Source: Bursaphelenchus xylophilus (Eukaryota > Nematoda > Chromadorea > Rhabditida > Aphelenchoididae). From it: 64,000 nt of DNA. A program made the translations under genes and the position numbers. Shown here one piece after another: positions 9,837 to 20,314 of the stretch. Below the pieces are notes generated by a model. The model searched no databases and was not told the origin of the DNA. It worked only from the letters and a program-made list of their open reading frames with translations. Position 1 is the first letter of the stretch; each line of letters starts with the position of its first letter. The DNA is taken from positions 9,915,501-9,979,500 of the forward strand of contig CAJFCV020000005.1 of assembly GCA_904066235.2 (NCBI GenBank), given 5' to 3'.

Positions 9837-11370
9837 ATGCGTCATGTAATATCTTTATTTTTATTTCTAATCCTCATCAGCCTAACTGTCTCTCAGTATC
9901 CCACATTCACGTATAATGTCAAATTAACCGGTGCGTCGGAAAAGCACAGATTTGCAATCGACGTATCTACATCAACTTCGTTTATCTTGGAGCGAGACGC
10001 CTTTAATGCATCTGCTGGCTTTGAAAATACTTTTGAACCCGCCGACTCTGGCAGCTTTGAGAAAGGCGAAATCTTTTTTCAACAATACAATCTTCCGTAC
10101 AACAAGAGATACACGGTTTTGACGGGATATTTCGGCGAAGACATTATGAATTCGACGAGTGGAGTCAAAGAAACCTTTGTTGTAATTAACAAGACAAACA
10201 GCAACGAGATTTTAAAGACGTTGAATGGAGATGACTGGCTTGCCGGAAGACTGGGGTTTGGGTTGACAAGCCCGGAGAATCGGACTAGCAGCCTGGGATA
10301 TTCGCTATTGACGAAAAACGAAGCCATTATGTGTCTGCTCGTGGACAAAGTAAAGTAGGTGAAAATAAAAGGCGCTACAACTTTTTGGGTCAGCGACAGT
10401 TTGGATCAACAATATAGTACCATGGATTGCTTCGGTTAGTCGTTGTATTTGAGAGAGGATGGGAGAAGGCTTAGTTAGCAGAAATATTATAAGACTTCCT
10501 TGGTCCTAGGGTGGCCTATCACCTATTTTGAGGTGTTTTACATGTACTCACATCATTAATATTTAGATAAAAGTCATGTATCTTCGTTTTCTGCCACAAG
10601 TTTTGATTTTTATATGTGATGATACAATAACTCGGGGTGAAGAAAAATAACGTTAGTATTAGTCAAAATTAGAAAAAGTGGGAATATTGCAAGTCTTCGC
10701 CGAGCCTTCGCCGAGTGTCCGCCGACCATCCCACGGCTTTTCCAGCCCTCGTAGGAGTTTCTGACGACCTTTTTTTGGGGATCCACCTACCCGACGCTCC
10801 GTATCGATCGATTTTGTGTTGACCCAAACTGTTGTCGACCCGAAAAGTCGAGACTCGAACGGATTTCGTGCAGAATGGCATTTATTTTTCAGGCGGACAA
10901 CTACAGTTACCTTCCAAAAGCCACCACTTGGAGAAGAGATCGTCTGCGATTTCCCCGAGCCGAATAATGAAGGCCTTTGGGAAATCAACGTTTCAGCCGT
11001 CGTTTTTGGAAAATTTAATCTTCCAGCCAACTATACGGCTGTTTTGAGTACGACCACAGCGCAGCTTCACCTCCCAACCAAAGCCTTTAATGGAATTCTC
11101 AAAGAGCTGAATGCCACATGGAGCGACGAACATCAAACGCACGTTACTAACGTTGAGATTCACACTGGCCCCTTAGCGTTGAAACACGGCGACGTTGGAG
11201 CGCTAGAAATCATTTATGGTTCGTTTACAAGGAGAGTTTGCGACGTGAGACTGATCGACATACGAGCACACGACAAGAACGTGATTGTTCTGGGGATGCC
11301 CTTTTTCACTTGCAACAATGTCTGTCTTGATTTTGACAAGGCAGAGGTCAGCTTCAGCAAGAACTATTAG
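9837..11370 (+). CDS. Secreted pepsin-like pseudopeptidase, copy 2
   Basis: Exons 9837-10354 and 10893-11370 join in frame to 331 residues. The chosen ATG begins a clean signal peptide (MRHVISLFLFLILISLTVS); an upstream in-frame ATG at 9780 would add 19 residues. The fold matches copy 1: SFILERDAF, FEPADSGSF, GYFGEDIMNS, GLWEINVSAVVFG, LPTKAF, VIVLGMPFFTCNNVCLDF. Catalytic motifs are destroyed: lobe 1 reads D42-V-S-T and lobe 2 reads S225-T-T-T. The chain is rich in N-glycosylation sites. The single intron, 538 bp, holds a 470-bp MITE (10378-10850), whereas the intron of copy 1 is 112 bp. Both copies lost catalysis in the same way, suggesting loss before duplication. Confidence 0.86.
10378..10850. 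mobile_element. MITE, family M3, copy 1 (intronic)
   Basis: Imperfect terminal inverted repeats of about 35 bp bound the element: TTTTTGGGTCAGCGACAGTT on the left and AACTGTTGTCGACCCGAAAA on the right. The interior resembles 56521-56981 in reverse orientation along its full length. No transposase frame is present, so the element is non-autonomous. It fills most of the intron of pseudopeptidase copy 2. Confidence 0.75.
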
Positions 11371-11516
11371 TTGTTTAGGAGAGGCTGTAGATAAAAAATT
11401 TCGAATATTAAACCATCGTTTTCGATGATAGAGCACTTTTTTCCAAGCAATCATCAAATGGAGATTTGTTTCGACCGGTCAGAACTAATTCGGTCGGTTT
11501 CGCAGACAGGTTGACG

Positions 11517-12251
11517 ATGCGACTGACTCTTTTCCTCTTCCTTTTACTGATCCCCGCCAGCAATGCCATGCCTTTTCTCGCAGCCAGAGCGGCCATGCAG
11601 ACCGACGAAGCGATTGGCGACAGCACGGCGAAGCCGCTCATCGACAACGACCAAAAGCGGCTGAATGAGAGTGTTGTTCAAGAGTAAGTGTTTTTTGGGA
11701 AGGCAGGGGCTTCAAGTGGGACACAGAAATTTTGGTGAAACCTGGGACAAATTTAGATTTTCTCTGGAGCTGATTCGTGGCCTATGCTTTGCTCGTCCAT
11801 GGGAATGTCTGAAAATTTTAAAGAAAATCTGGGCGTCGCACTGTGAACTGGAGCCTTCCTTTGATTTGGATGAATCTCGATTTTACTCAAAAAAGGAGAA
11901 TCCATTACGTCCCATTAGGTCCTCAAATCCTCTCGTACATCATTTTCTTTCAGTCTGAAACAATTGGTCTCCGATGCCGGTGGATTCATGCACAGTACGG
12001 CCTCCAAAATCTGGTCCTTGGTCACGTTCACGGGTCGCGAAAGTTTTCACATCAACACAGCCAGCATTGATCCGAATCTCATGAAGCCTGTGAACAGTCC
12101 GTCAGCCAATGAGACGGGAGGTCACGAGGGCATCAGTCGTCCCGATTCCTACAACCAATGGCTAATTGTCAACGCTCCATTGGCCGTTTGGTTTGTCTTC
12201 ATCTTGTGTGTCTTGTTGTGCGTCTGCTGTCTGTGCAAATGCTGTTGCTGA
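11517..12251 (+). CDS. Small membrane protein with Cys-rich tail
   Basis: Exons 11517-11683 and 11954-12251 join in frame to 154 residues. A signal peptide (MRLTLFLFLLLIPASNA) leads into an ectodomain of about 95 residues with NES and NET glycosylation sites. Then come one transmembrane helix (WFVFILCVLLCVCC) and a tail ending CLCKCCC, likely palmitoylated and very short. I recognise no family. AATAAA follows the stop by 17 bp. It lies 146 bp after pseudopeptidase copy 2 on the same strand; a close-packed arrangement, but not proof of an operon. Confidence 0.8.
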
Positions 12252-12267
12252 TTTGACGTCTTGGCGA

Positions 12268-12273
12268 ATAAAA
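12268..12273 (+). terminator. Polyadenylation signal AATAAA
   Basis: AATAAA starts 17 bp after the stop codon of the Cys-tailed membrane protein and is the obvious 3' end signal. Confidence 0.65.
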
Positions 12274-12838
12274 ACTGATTTCCCAGTTGTGTTATTGTAG
12301 TAGTCGGTCTAGATTACGGTTGAAGAATACGAAGCTTTTATCATGTGTTTAACATAAACTATGGCTAATACCATTAACACTAATGCTACGCAATACTGAA
12401 TCAGTCGTCCGACAAAGTAGCTGACGGCTCAACTTTGGGTTGAAAACTTCCAGAAAATGCGTCATCAAGACACAAAAATGGGTGATCATTTATACATGCA
12501 AATCATAATCTTTTCCGTCGATAAAGGCCTAGACTGGTCTCGTAACTCTGAAATACAAAAATTCAGCTCATTAACGCATCGAATTCGCCGAAAATCAACG
12601 AGATCAGCCCAGGATGACATATTTTTTGGACTGTTTATTTTATGTCATCTTTCCTTTTTTTCTCTCGGAATTTCGGCCCAAGTTTCCTGAATTTCTGGAG
12701 GTTCTCCATTTTTCTTCTCCATCAACGGCAAGACTCGGTTGTAGGAAGTTAGCGCAGCTTCTCAATTTATTCAATTTTCACGGATTTACAGGTAATAAAC
12801 ATCTTTTACCAAGGGTTTATCAAGTCCTTCTCTAGATT
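12274..12838. other. Intergenic, upstream of the F-box/WD40 gene
   Basis: No gene is supported here. A TTTACAG acceptor at 12786-12792, about 47 bp before the next start codon, could be a spliced-leader site. Confidence 0.35.
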
Positions 12839-15011
12839 ATGGAAAGGCGCCGTCTTCGAAGCCATCCTCAACAACAAAGTAGACGTAATCGTCGTCCAGC
12901 ACGTAGAAACTCTTCGTTGGACCATTTTCCAATAAGTGAACCGACTCCAAGCACACCTATTCCCAACTTTCCAAATGAGGTATGTTGTTATAGATTCGTA
13001 CTTGATTTTTAGGTAATACTGGTAACCTGGTTATCGTTTTTGGTCTTTTACGTTGAAACTACTCCGGTCTTTTATTTCATGGATGGTTTAGAGAGATTCG
13101 AAAAGAATAACCGCATTGCTCGAGAATATTTCTTTTGTACCTTGTGCAATTTAGAAAAACCCTTTCTTGGATTTGTATCTTACTGACTTATTTTCAGACA
13201 ATTGGACACTTAATGTTATACCTTGATGCGCAATCATTACGAGCATGTAGTGAAGTGTCAAGGCTTTGGCGACAACTCAGCGAATCCGAGCGTGTCTGGC
13301 GTGCGAAAAGTGAGGAAGAAGGATGCGACTGGTACGAACTTTCCAAGCTGTATGTATTTATTATGTTTATCTGATTTTAGATACACTGAGGAGTCAATCG
13401 GAAAAAATAAAGCCTTGTCTGTCTTTTGCTATATTACACTTGATCGTTTTAGAGTGCGACAATTCAGACCCTTATCGTTCTATGACAACAAGCTCACTCG
13501 TCGCACCTATCGTCTTCCGATGTATGCCGGGTTTCCCTCTGCTCCATTGGCGTATCCTTTGCAAAGTTACGGTTGTGTTCATGACCGGGCCATTCTGAAA
13601 TGCGCCTACATGGCCAAGATGCGGACTGTTGGGAATTGGGTAAAGCGAAGGCCCAGATCCGTCAACACACTTGATTGCCCTCAGTCTGACTATTTGGTGG
13701 ATTGGGACGAGCACGGAAGAGTTATGGCATTTGTCGGCTCGGATCACAGGATCACCATCTTCTCCATGCTGAAATCTGAAGTAAGGTTTTTATTTTTTGT
13801 TGAGTTTTAGATATTAACACTGATGAAGAAGCAGTAAGGAGTGTGAATCGTTTTAGGTCGAAGTTACCTTCTATTTCCATCAAAGTCAAGTTGTGAACAT
13901 CTGTGTCGCCGGCGATGCAAAAATGATAATGTCAGCTGACAGAGAAGCCAATGTCGTCTTCTGGAACGTCCATAATGGCCTACAGTTTGCTCAGATCAAG
14001 TCTACACATGGTCAAGCGGATGCGCTGAAACTTTGGTGCGATGAGGAAGGGTAAGACCACCAAAAAAATTCATTGGCATACGTAATTGCAGGTAATCATG
14101 TATAATATTGCAGGGAGAAGTATTTGGGCATCCTTTTCAACTCGGACACTCGTTATGTCACATTGTGGAATCCACTGACCAAACAACAAGCTCATACACG
14201 TCTGCCACAGGTTGTAGAGATTGCCAATAATAACAGGAATCCGGACGAAGAACACGATGATGAAGTGGAATTTGATGGACAAAGGGCGATAATCTCGACA
14301 GGGAATTCGGTATTCGTTCTCTCCGTGGATAATAACAAGGTCTTAGTGACGCATGTCCTCAGTTTCCATCAAAAGAACATTTTTGCTATGGTGGTAAGTG
14401 AGTTAAGATCATGGATAATATAGTAATGGTGGGTTTGGGAAAATTTTATGTTCGAGGAAGGATATAAGGCTGGTATTTTCAGTACTGCCCCCAACGGAAG
14501 CTCTTGGTCACGTCGGACGATAATAACATTGTTTGTGTTTGGAATATCAACACTGGTCGTCTGGATCGACATCTCGCTCCACATGGGCCCGGAATGGTCT
14601 TGACGATCGCTCTGAATAAGAAGGGCGACATCCTCGCGACCTCGGGATCAGACAGATGCTTGTGTATTTACAGCACGGAGACTTTGGAGAGGATCAATGT
14701 GTTTACCGGAAGAGACGTCGGAATCATTGATGAAATCCGTTTCATCGACAACCGACTGATGCTGACCAGCTCCACGGATGGACGAGTAAAGCTGTGGGAT
14801 TATCGAGCGGGTAGGAAGTTGTACTTTGAGATTAGTTTTCCCTCTTTTAGGCCGCCATATTCAAGATCTGATGGATCTTTCGGCCGCGCCACGCCGAATG
14901 CGCATCGGCCGAATGTTCGCATCCGAAACCAACTTTTGCTGCATAATTGGAGAGAAACGCGGCCTCCAGGCCAACAAGGTCATCATGATGGACTTCTTCG
15001 ACGCCATCTGA
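12839..15011 (+). CDS. F-box/WD40-repeat protein
   Basis: Seven exons (12839-12979, 13198-13349, 13381-13780, 13857-14050, 14114-14393, 14483-14810, 14851-15011) join in frame to 551 residues. Residues 1-47 are basic and disordered. Residues 48-98 form an F-box (HLMLYLDAQSLRACSEVSRLW ... VW). From about residue 190 there are beta-propeller blades, the clearest being MSADREANVVFWNVHNG, LLVTSDDNNIVCVWN, ILATSGSDRCLCIYS and LMLTSSTDGRVKLWDYRAG. F-box/WD40 proteins are substrate adaptors of SCF ubiquitin ligases: the F-box binds Skp1 and the propeller holds the substrate. The substrate cannot be told from sequence, and it is not obviously LIN-23 or SEL-10. A 36-nt GT...AG stretch at 13415-13450 could be a tiny in-frame intron. 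Polyadenylation is probably near 15308. Confidence 0.85.
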
Positions 15012-15323
15012 CCCATACTAACATGCATCGTGCAATCTGATTAACAATGATACTATTTATTATCCTCGTTGTTAAAGATTTCACCTGTGCCTTGCCATAG
15101 CTCTTAGTGTATATAATTTTCTAACCGTTGTTATTTCCCAACCCAATCTAGTCCATCCTCATATTGTTTTAGTGTGCCGACCCCTCCGTCCGGTAACTCA
15201 TTTTTGTTATGTAATATTATGTTTGTTACTATTTAATCCAACGGTTCAGACTTGGAATTTGTGACCTCAACATGGATACTAATCAGGTTTAGTCTTTAAA
15301 TAATTTTGAATAAATAATTGTAA

Positions 15324-15440
15324 ATGCCAGTGGCTGTTGTTGAAGATGAAGGGATGAATAAGGTTATTCAGGGGGCCATACTTGAAAAATCAAGAAGGAG
15401 ATCGTCAACTGTAGCTTCATCGTCACGAAGGAGGAGTTAA
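15324..15440 (+). CDS. Possible Arg/Ser-rich micro-ORF
   Basis: A 38-codon frame from ATG to TAA ends in a basic Arg/Ser tail (KSRRRSSTVASSSRRRS). It could be a small peptide or the last exon of an unseen transcript. There is no family match and no splice evidence, and it lies just after AATAAATAA. Composition is the only hint of coding. Confidence 0.25.
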   Translation: MPVAVVEDEGMNKVIQGAILEKSRRRSSTVASSSRRRS

Positions 15441-15719
15441 TTGATGACCGGCATAGTTTGCAGAAGAGATTTTGGCCAAGTAAACTGACCAACTAAAAAA
15501 TGTAATACTGACGATTTTTTTGGATACGAAAGCGTTTTTTTCGTTTTTTTTTGCTTCCGAAGTCGACTTGTTGATGTTCTTCCGAAGACTTTCGCTTGTG
15601 TTTCTAAGCCTTGCGTTCAATTTTATGTCTTTTCGATTTCTCGCCGATCGTCCCTTGTTTTACCTGTAATAAAATTTATTTTCTTTTCAGAAAGTGGATA
15701 AACGCGACCGTTTAGATAG

Positions 15720-16736
15720 ATGTCAGATACAGAGAGCCCTTGCAACGCATCATGCAGCAAACTGAAGCGCAAAAACTCCACCGAGCTTGAGTACGACGAT
15801 GTGGAAGAAGCTCTGTCTGCAGAGCCGATTTGTCGATGTGAGGATGAGCTGAACGAACGCTGCCTCATGTTCCGAGGAATCACTCCGAGGAAGGGGGCCA
15901 GCCTCTACGTCATTATTTACCAGATGATCCAAGAGCAGCTGAAACTTGAAGACGCTGTGAAGCCAGAAGATATTGGGCGCATCTGGGTCTCGCAAACTGG
16001 TGTCAAAGTGGAGTTCAGCACAAAAGAGCAGGTCAATTTGATTATGAGGTTTTCTGGAAGGCTTCAAAGTTTCAAGTTCAATGATCGGAAAGTTAGGGTA
16101 CGTTTTTTTATTGAATTTTCTGTTTTTTAGGTAGATCAGCCATGTATAATATAAAATTTTTGCGCAATCTGGTTCGATACCTTCAATTTTTGCTGAAATT
16201 TTTGTAGGAGCTCTATGAAGGCCTAGCCTAACATTAGTTGGGCCAACAGTTTCCAAATATGATTCATTTACCTCAATTTTATATCATTTTACCTTCAGGT
16301 GGCACTGCTTCCTTCTCCTGAGCAGTTGAAACTCAAAGAACTCCAAGATCTCACTCTTATCCGCCTCCGTGAATTCTACAAGCTTCAGAAGCAGGATATT
16401 GAACTGAGCGGAGTGGACCAGTTTGTCTTTCTTCCAAATACCGAAATCAATCCAACGTCCCAAAGAAATGTGGTCTACCTGCAAGAGGCCGTGTTCCTGG
16501 TGACCGAAAAATTTGAGGAACTTTCGACCAGAAAAAAGTTGGGGAAGACCAGAAGAAAACAATACACACGCTACAAGGACTTAGTCGAAAGTTTGGGCTG
16601 GAGTGTTCGTCGAGATCAGTGTCTGGATCGACTGGTCAGATCGTTCAAGCGCAGGCTGGACCTCAGTAATGACTCTGTTGGGCCGAGTTTCAAACGGAGC
16701 AGAGGTTCTATTTCCATGAAGGAAGAGGAAGATTGA
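15720..16736 (+). CDS. Uncharacterised protein with RRM-like segment
   Basis: Exons 15720-16097 and 16299-16736 join in frame to 271 residues. The N-terminus has a basic LKRKNSTE patch. Residues 45-130 read like an alpha/beta nucleic-acid-binding fold of the LINE ORF1 type: LMFRGITPRKG, helix VIIYQMIQEQLKL, then IGRIWVSQTGVKVEFSTKEQ with FNDRKVRVALL. The C-terminal half is helical and very basic and ends in KRSRGSISMKEEED, with nuclear-localisation-like clusters. A domesticated or residual retrotransposon RNA-binding protein is one reading; an unrelated nuclear protein is the other. The 201-bp intron is phase 0 with GTACGT and CTTCAG ends. AATAAA lies at 16879. Confidence 0.7.
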
Positions 16737-16878
16737 GAAAGACTTTGTTATTACGCAGCTTTTTTATATTATACATATTTCTTATACAAGATGACGTATT
16801 TTTTCATTGTTTTAGGTTTGTTGCTATCTGAATTTGTAAGTATATTGTGTATTCTCCCAGATAGATTTGTGTTTTGCT

Positions 16879-16884
16879 AATAAA
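16879..16884 (+). terminator. Polyadenylation signal AATAAA
   Basis: AATAAA, 143 bp downstream of the stop at 16736. Confidence 0.55.
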
Positions 16885-16915
16885 ACACTTTTGAACATTG
16901 GAAATGGGATGGCAT

Positions 16916-17012
16916 AGGTTTTCGCTTCGGGACAGGGAAAAAATAATTTTTTGGAAAATTTGAAAGGTTTTCGCTTCGATACAGTGAAAAAGAATTTTTT
17001 GGAAAATTTGAA
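16916..17012. repeat. Two-copy tandem repeat, period about 49 bp
   Basis: AGGTTTTCGCTTCG...GGAAAATTTGAA occurs twice back to back with a few substitutions and one indel. It lies between the convergent 3' ends of the RRM-like gene and acyltransferase copy 1. No function is apparent. Confidence 0.6.
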
Positions 17013-17127
17013 TAAAATTTGAAATGGTTGCGTTAAAGTTTTACAAACGTTTAAATTTTGCTGAAAGACGGTCCATTACGGTTATAACCATTAACCTTAC
17101 ACCTGTTTGAGCAACCCAAAATTTCTA

Positions 17128-20100
17128 TCACTGTATCCCATGTTTATTCAATTCATCAATCAACACGTCGGTTTCTAGAATGGCTCCATAGATTGTTACA
17201 TGGATATAGTCGAGCCAGACCATTATTCCATGCATGGTTGCGGCATAACATGTGTCCGTGACGAAGTCGCAGAGTGCTTTCATAAAGTCCACTTTTATAC
17301 AATTGTCGCATTTCACGGACTGAACCACTTTGTTGACTTTGGCAGCGATTTGTCGGTTCAGCTAAAGATTATGATTCCAATGATCTTATGTGCCGTCAAA
17401 CTGTGTGACTTACAGTATAGTTAAAGTTGACTTCGTGGACTCGGTTTTCGTCCAGTACCTTGGGTAGTTTTTGCGGTTCCAGTTCGCTTTCATGCTCAGA
17501 ATAGCCGATTACGACCAACTTTGCTCGTTTGCTAACTCGATCGTAGAAGGCCTGCATTTGGTTCAGCATGTGCTTTTCGACGTAATCTGGCTGAAATGAG
17601 GTAATTCGAAACACAGTGACGGACCTGATCCGGTGACAAAAAGCGTACCATTTTGCATCCGGGAAGTATCAAAAAATGTTCCAAAATCCCTCCTTCTCCA
17701 AATGAAAAAAATCAATTTTGAGGGGCGACCTTTCCACATAAAAAAAGCGGGCGCGCTTTGGAAATCGGAGTTTTTTCGCTTGGAGAGGGAGGTATTTTGC
17801 TACATTTTTGATACATCCCAGATGCAAAATGGTACGTTTTCTGCCACTGGGTCAGGTCCGCCACTGTATTGAAGTCATTAGTGGCAATGCTATACAATTG
17901 ACCACTAAACTTACCGCGGGTATTGGACATCCAACAGCCTTTGGCTTGGCATGCAATTGGTAATAGCTAAAATTTAGTTTTGTTGAAGAAGGGTTTTTTG
18001 ATTCTTACGTATGCCTAATAATGAGAATGTCGATCGGTCGATCCCACCGTTCAATGAGTCCAATGAAGTCCCAGTCAGTCTCATTTGTTTCCGGATTTAC
18101 GTAGAACGGGATGACACAGGGTACGCAATACATTGATAGCCGTTTGTACATGTGCTTCATTTGTGGCCAAACCCCGAAGAAAAGATCCCGAGCAAAACTG
18201 TTGCCAACGATGGCGATCTCCTTGTCTCCTGTTCCCTGAAAGGTTTTTATGGCTTCAGAACATATGGTGCATTTTTTGAGTTCAACGCAATTTCAGATTA
18301 TAAGGTCATTGCGTTTACCTTGCGTCATATTTTTTACTAAAAAATATTGGTTGACGAATATACGTCCATTTTACACTGTTTCATAGGGTAGTATGCCAAA
18401 TTAGAATCTTGCTCGCTTGTTGGAAACGTCGCTTCAGACTTCTTACCTCAACTTGACACGCAAATTCCGTATATGTCAGCTCGGTTTTGCCGTACTTGTT
18501 GATATGGGCTTGTCGGCATTCCTTTATAAAGTCGAAAAAGTACGAATGGACTTGCACGTTGTACTCCATGGCTTCCCTATGTGTAAGGGTCAGGTTAGTG
18601 CGGTGATTGTAGAAATATAGGGACCTTTCCATAACGGACATGTTGTTTGTGGGTATCTTGTTCGTTCCTGTATGTATTGGCTTGAGAGCTGTAAGGTCGG
18701 CTTGCTGGCTGAACATGAACAACGCAGTGGACATTAAGATGGCATAGATTAGTGTTAAGAGTTTGAGGAGCTTTGGCCAGTTATCAATGTGAGAAGAGAC
18801 CTTCTTAAAGCCATTTTCGAGCGGAATACTCAGTAGTAATGATGCTTGGAGGATGAATACGCCTTCTAAAATGCCGTGGAGTTTAGAATACTTTGTTTTT
18901 TGTGCTACAAAATCGCCAGGTTTACTCTTACCCTGAACTTTCGGTCCAGTCATTGACCACTCTCCAACATATTTGCTCATAATAATTAACGGCCAATGAA
19001 TAAGGTATAGCGAATAGGAAACGTCCCCAACATAGACGGCCACTCGATTCTCAACGAAACTATTGCCCTTTACCATGATGAACAAAGCAGCTATTGATGT
19101 GCACAAAAGCCGGTTGAGCCAGAAGATGTAGGTCGGTGGATATGCCAATTGAACCAAAAGAGCTGCTGCTAGGCCGTTTTTGATCGCATAATAGTGATTA
19201 TAGATGTTGAAAGGGGCTGGCTCATCTTCTTCCAGAGGTAATTTTTCGTAATTGTTTTCCGGCTTGATGGATTCGATCAAAAAGCCCAATAGAAATTGCC
19301 AGATACGAGATAATAGGCTCATATGAGCAATATTTACATCTGAAATTACGTAAGATGGTGTTGGTTTTGTTCTTCGCATTTTTTGACTTGCTCACTTACT
19401 GTATTCATTGAGAACCTGATATCCGAAGCTCAGCACAGCCATTGCAGCAATTACTCCCGGTCCCGCATACTTTTCGCGTTTTCGCAGCACATCATAAAGC
19501 GCATAGATTCCGGGCACAATGAGGTAAAATTGAATTTCAACCGACAATGACCAAGTATGCAAAAATAGTGGAAACGCATTATTTGCCGTAAAATACCCTT
19601 TCGGTGGGAGATTAAAAAGGTTTGATGTGAATGTTGCGGCCGACATTAGTTCACGAAGGATCCCTTTGAATTCTTGGTTGTAAAAAATGTTGGTCGCAGC
19701 GACTGTGACGACAATGAGAACGGTAAGATAAGTGGGGAGGATCCGGCGGATTCTCCGGAAGTAGAAGGTGATTACGTTCTGGACTGTATACTCCTTTGAA
19801 CTGAGAATCTTTTGCATCAAGTAGCCAGAGATTACAAAGAATCTGAAATAAAATGCTGTGGTTTTCTTATCGTGCTTGGAGTTTATTTTTTGATTAATAC
19901 AGAGCTGAAACAGTTACAGTCGCTTATATCACCAAAATTGGGGTCTGGAGCGTACCGAAAATCGGCATCAAAAATGTCTTGTTTTGCGCTAACCTCTACG
20001 TGGTTTTGTCGCAGCAAAATCTCTCCCCTCGTCGCTGTCCCGCACCAAATTTCCAGCCACGGATAGCTGTTTCAAGGCGACGACGGGCGATTTCAAAGCG

Positions 20101-20295
20101 CGACGAATCCACATTATTTTCCCGACAGGCTGATATGACAGCTGTAGGGCTCCAAAATTTCTCATGAGGTGCTGTTTTTGTCTTTACTTACATGTCAACT
20201 CCCAAAAATCCATTGATGAATACCGTTGGCCATAGATGAAATAAAACCACGTAGATTACAGCCACACATCGTAGACCTTGCACATCTAACTCCAT
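17128..20295 (-). CDS. Acyltransferase-3/SGNH (oac-like), copy 1
   Basis: Seven exons (20295-20192, 19842-19400, 19339-18447, 18235-18009, 17966-17915, 17590-17414, 17361-17128) join in frame to 709 residues. Residues 1-370 are a multi-pass acyltransferase-3 domain: DVQGLRCVAV with the active-site-type His20 (LFH), GVDIFFVISGYLM, RRIRRILPTYL, HTWSLSVEIQFYL and VSYSLYLIHWPL. Residues 480-709 are an SGNH hydrolase-like domain with GNSFARD near residue 492 and WLDYIH at 683-686 as the D-x-x-H pair. This two-domain layout matches bacterial OafA and the C. elegans oac family, which transfer acyl groups to extracytoplasmic acceptors; the substrate is unknown. A tandem copy lies at 21558-24649. Intron 5 holds a foldback MITE. 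A mariner relic begins 20 bp upstream of the start codon. Confidence 0.9.
17613..17868. mobile_element. Palindromic MITE, family M2, copy 1 (intron 5)
   Basis: A near-perfect foldback of about 256 bp. The ends read CAGTGACGGACCTGATCC and the complement of GGGTCAGGTCCGCCACTG, followed by CGTACCATTTTGCATC-type subterminal repeats. No coding capacity. It sits in intron 5 of acyltransferase copy 1, at the same place as the element in copy 2. Confidence 0.8.
19985..20136. mobile_element. Foldback MITE, family M1 (intron 1)
   Basis: The right end CCACATTATTTTCCCGACAG plus GCTGATAT is intact. The left end (TACGTGGTTTTGTCGCAGCA) is decayed but matches the copy at 44143-44287. It lies in intron 1 of acyltransferase copy 1. 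Confidence 0.6.
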
Positions 20296-20314
20296 TTTTC
20301 TCACTGTTTGTCTA

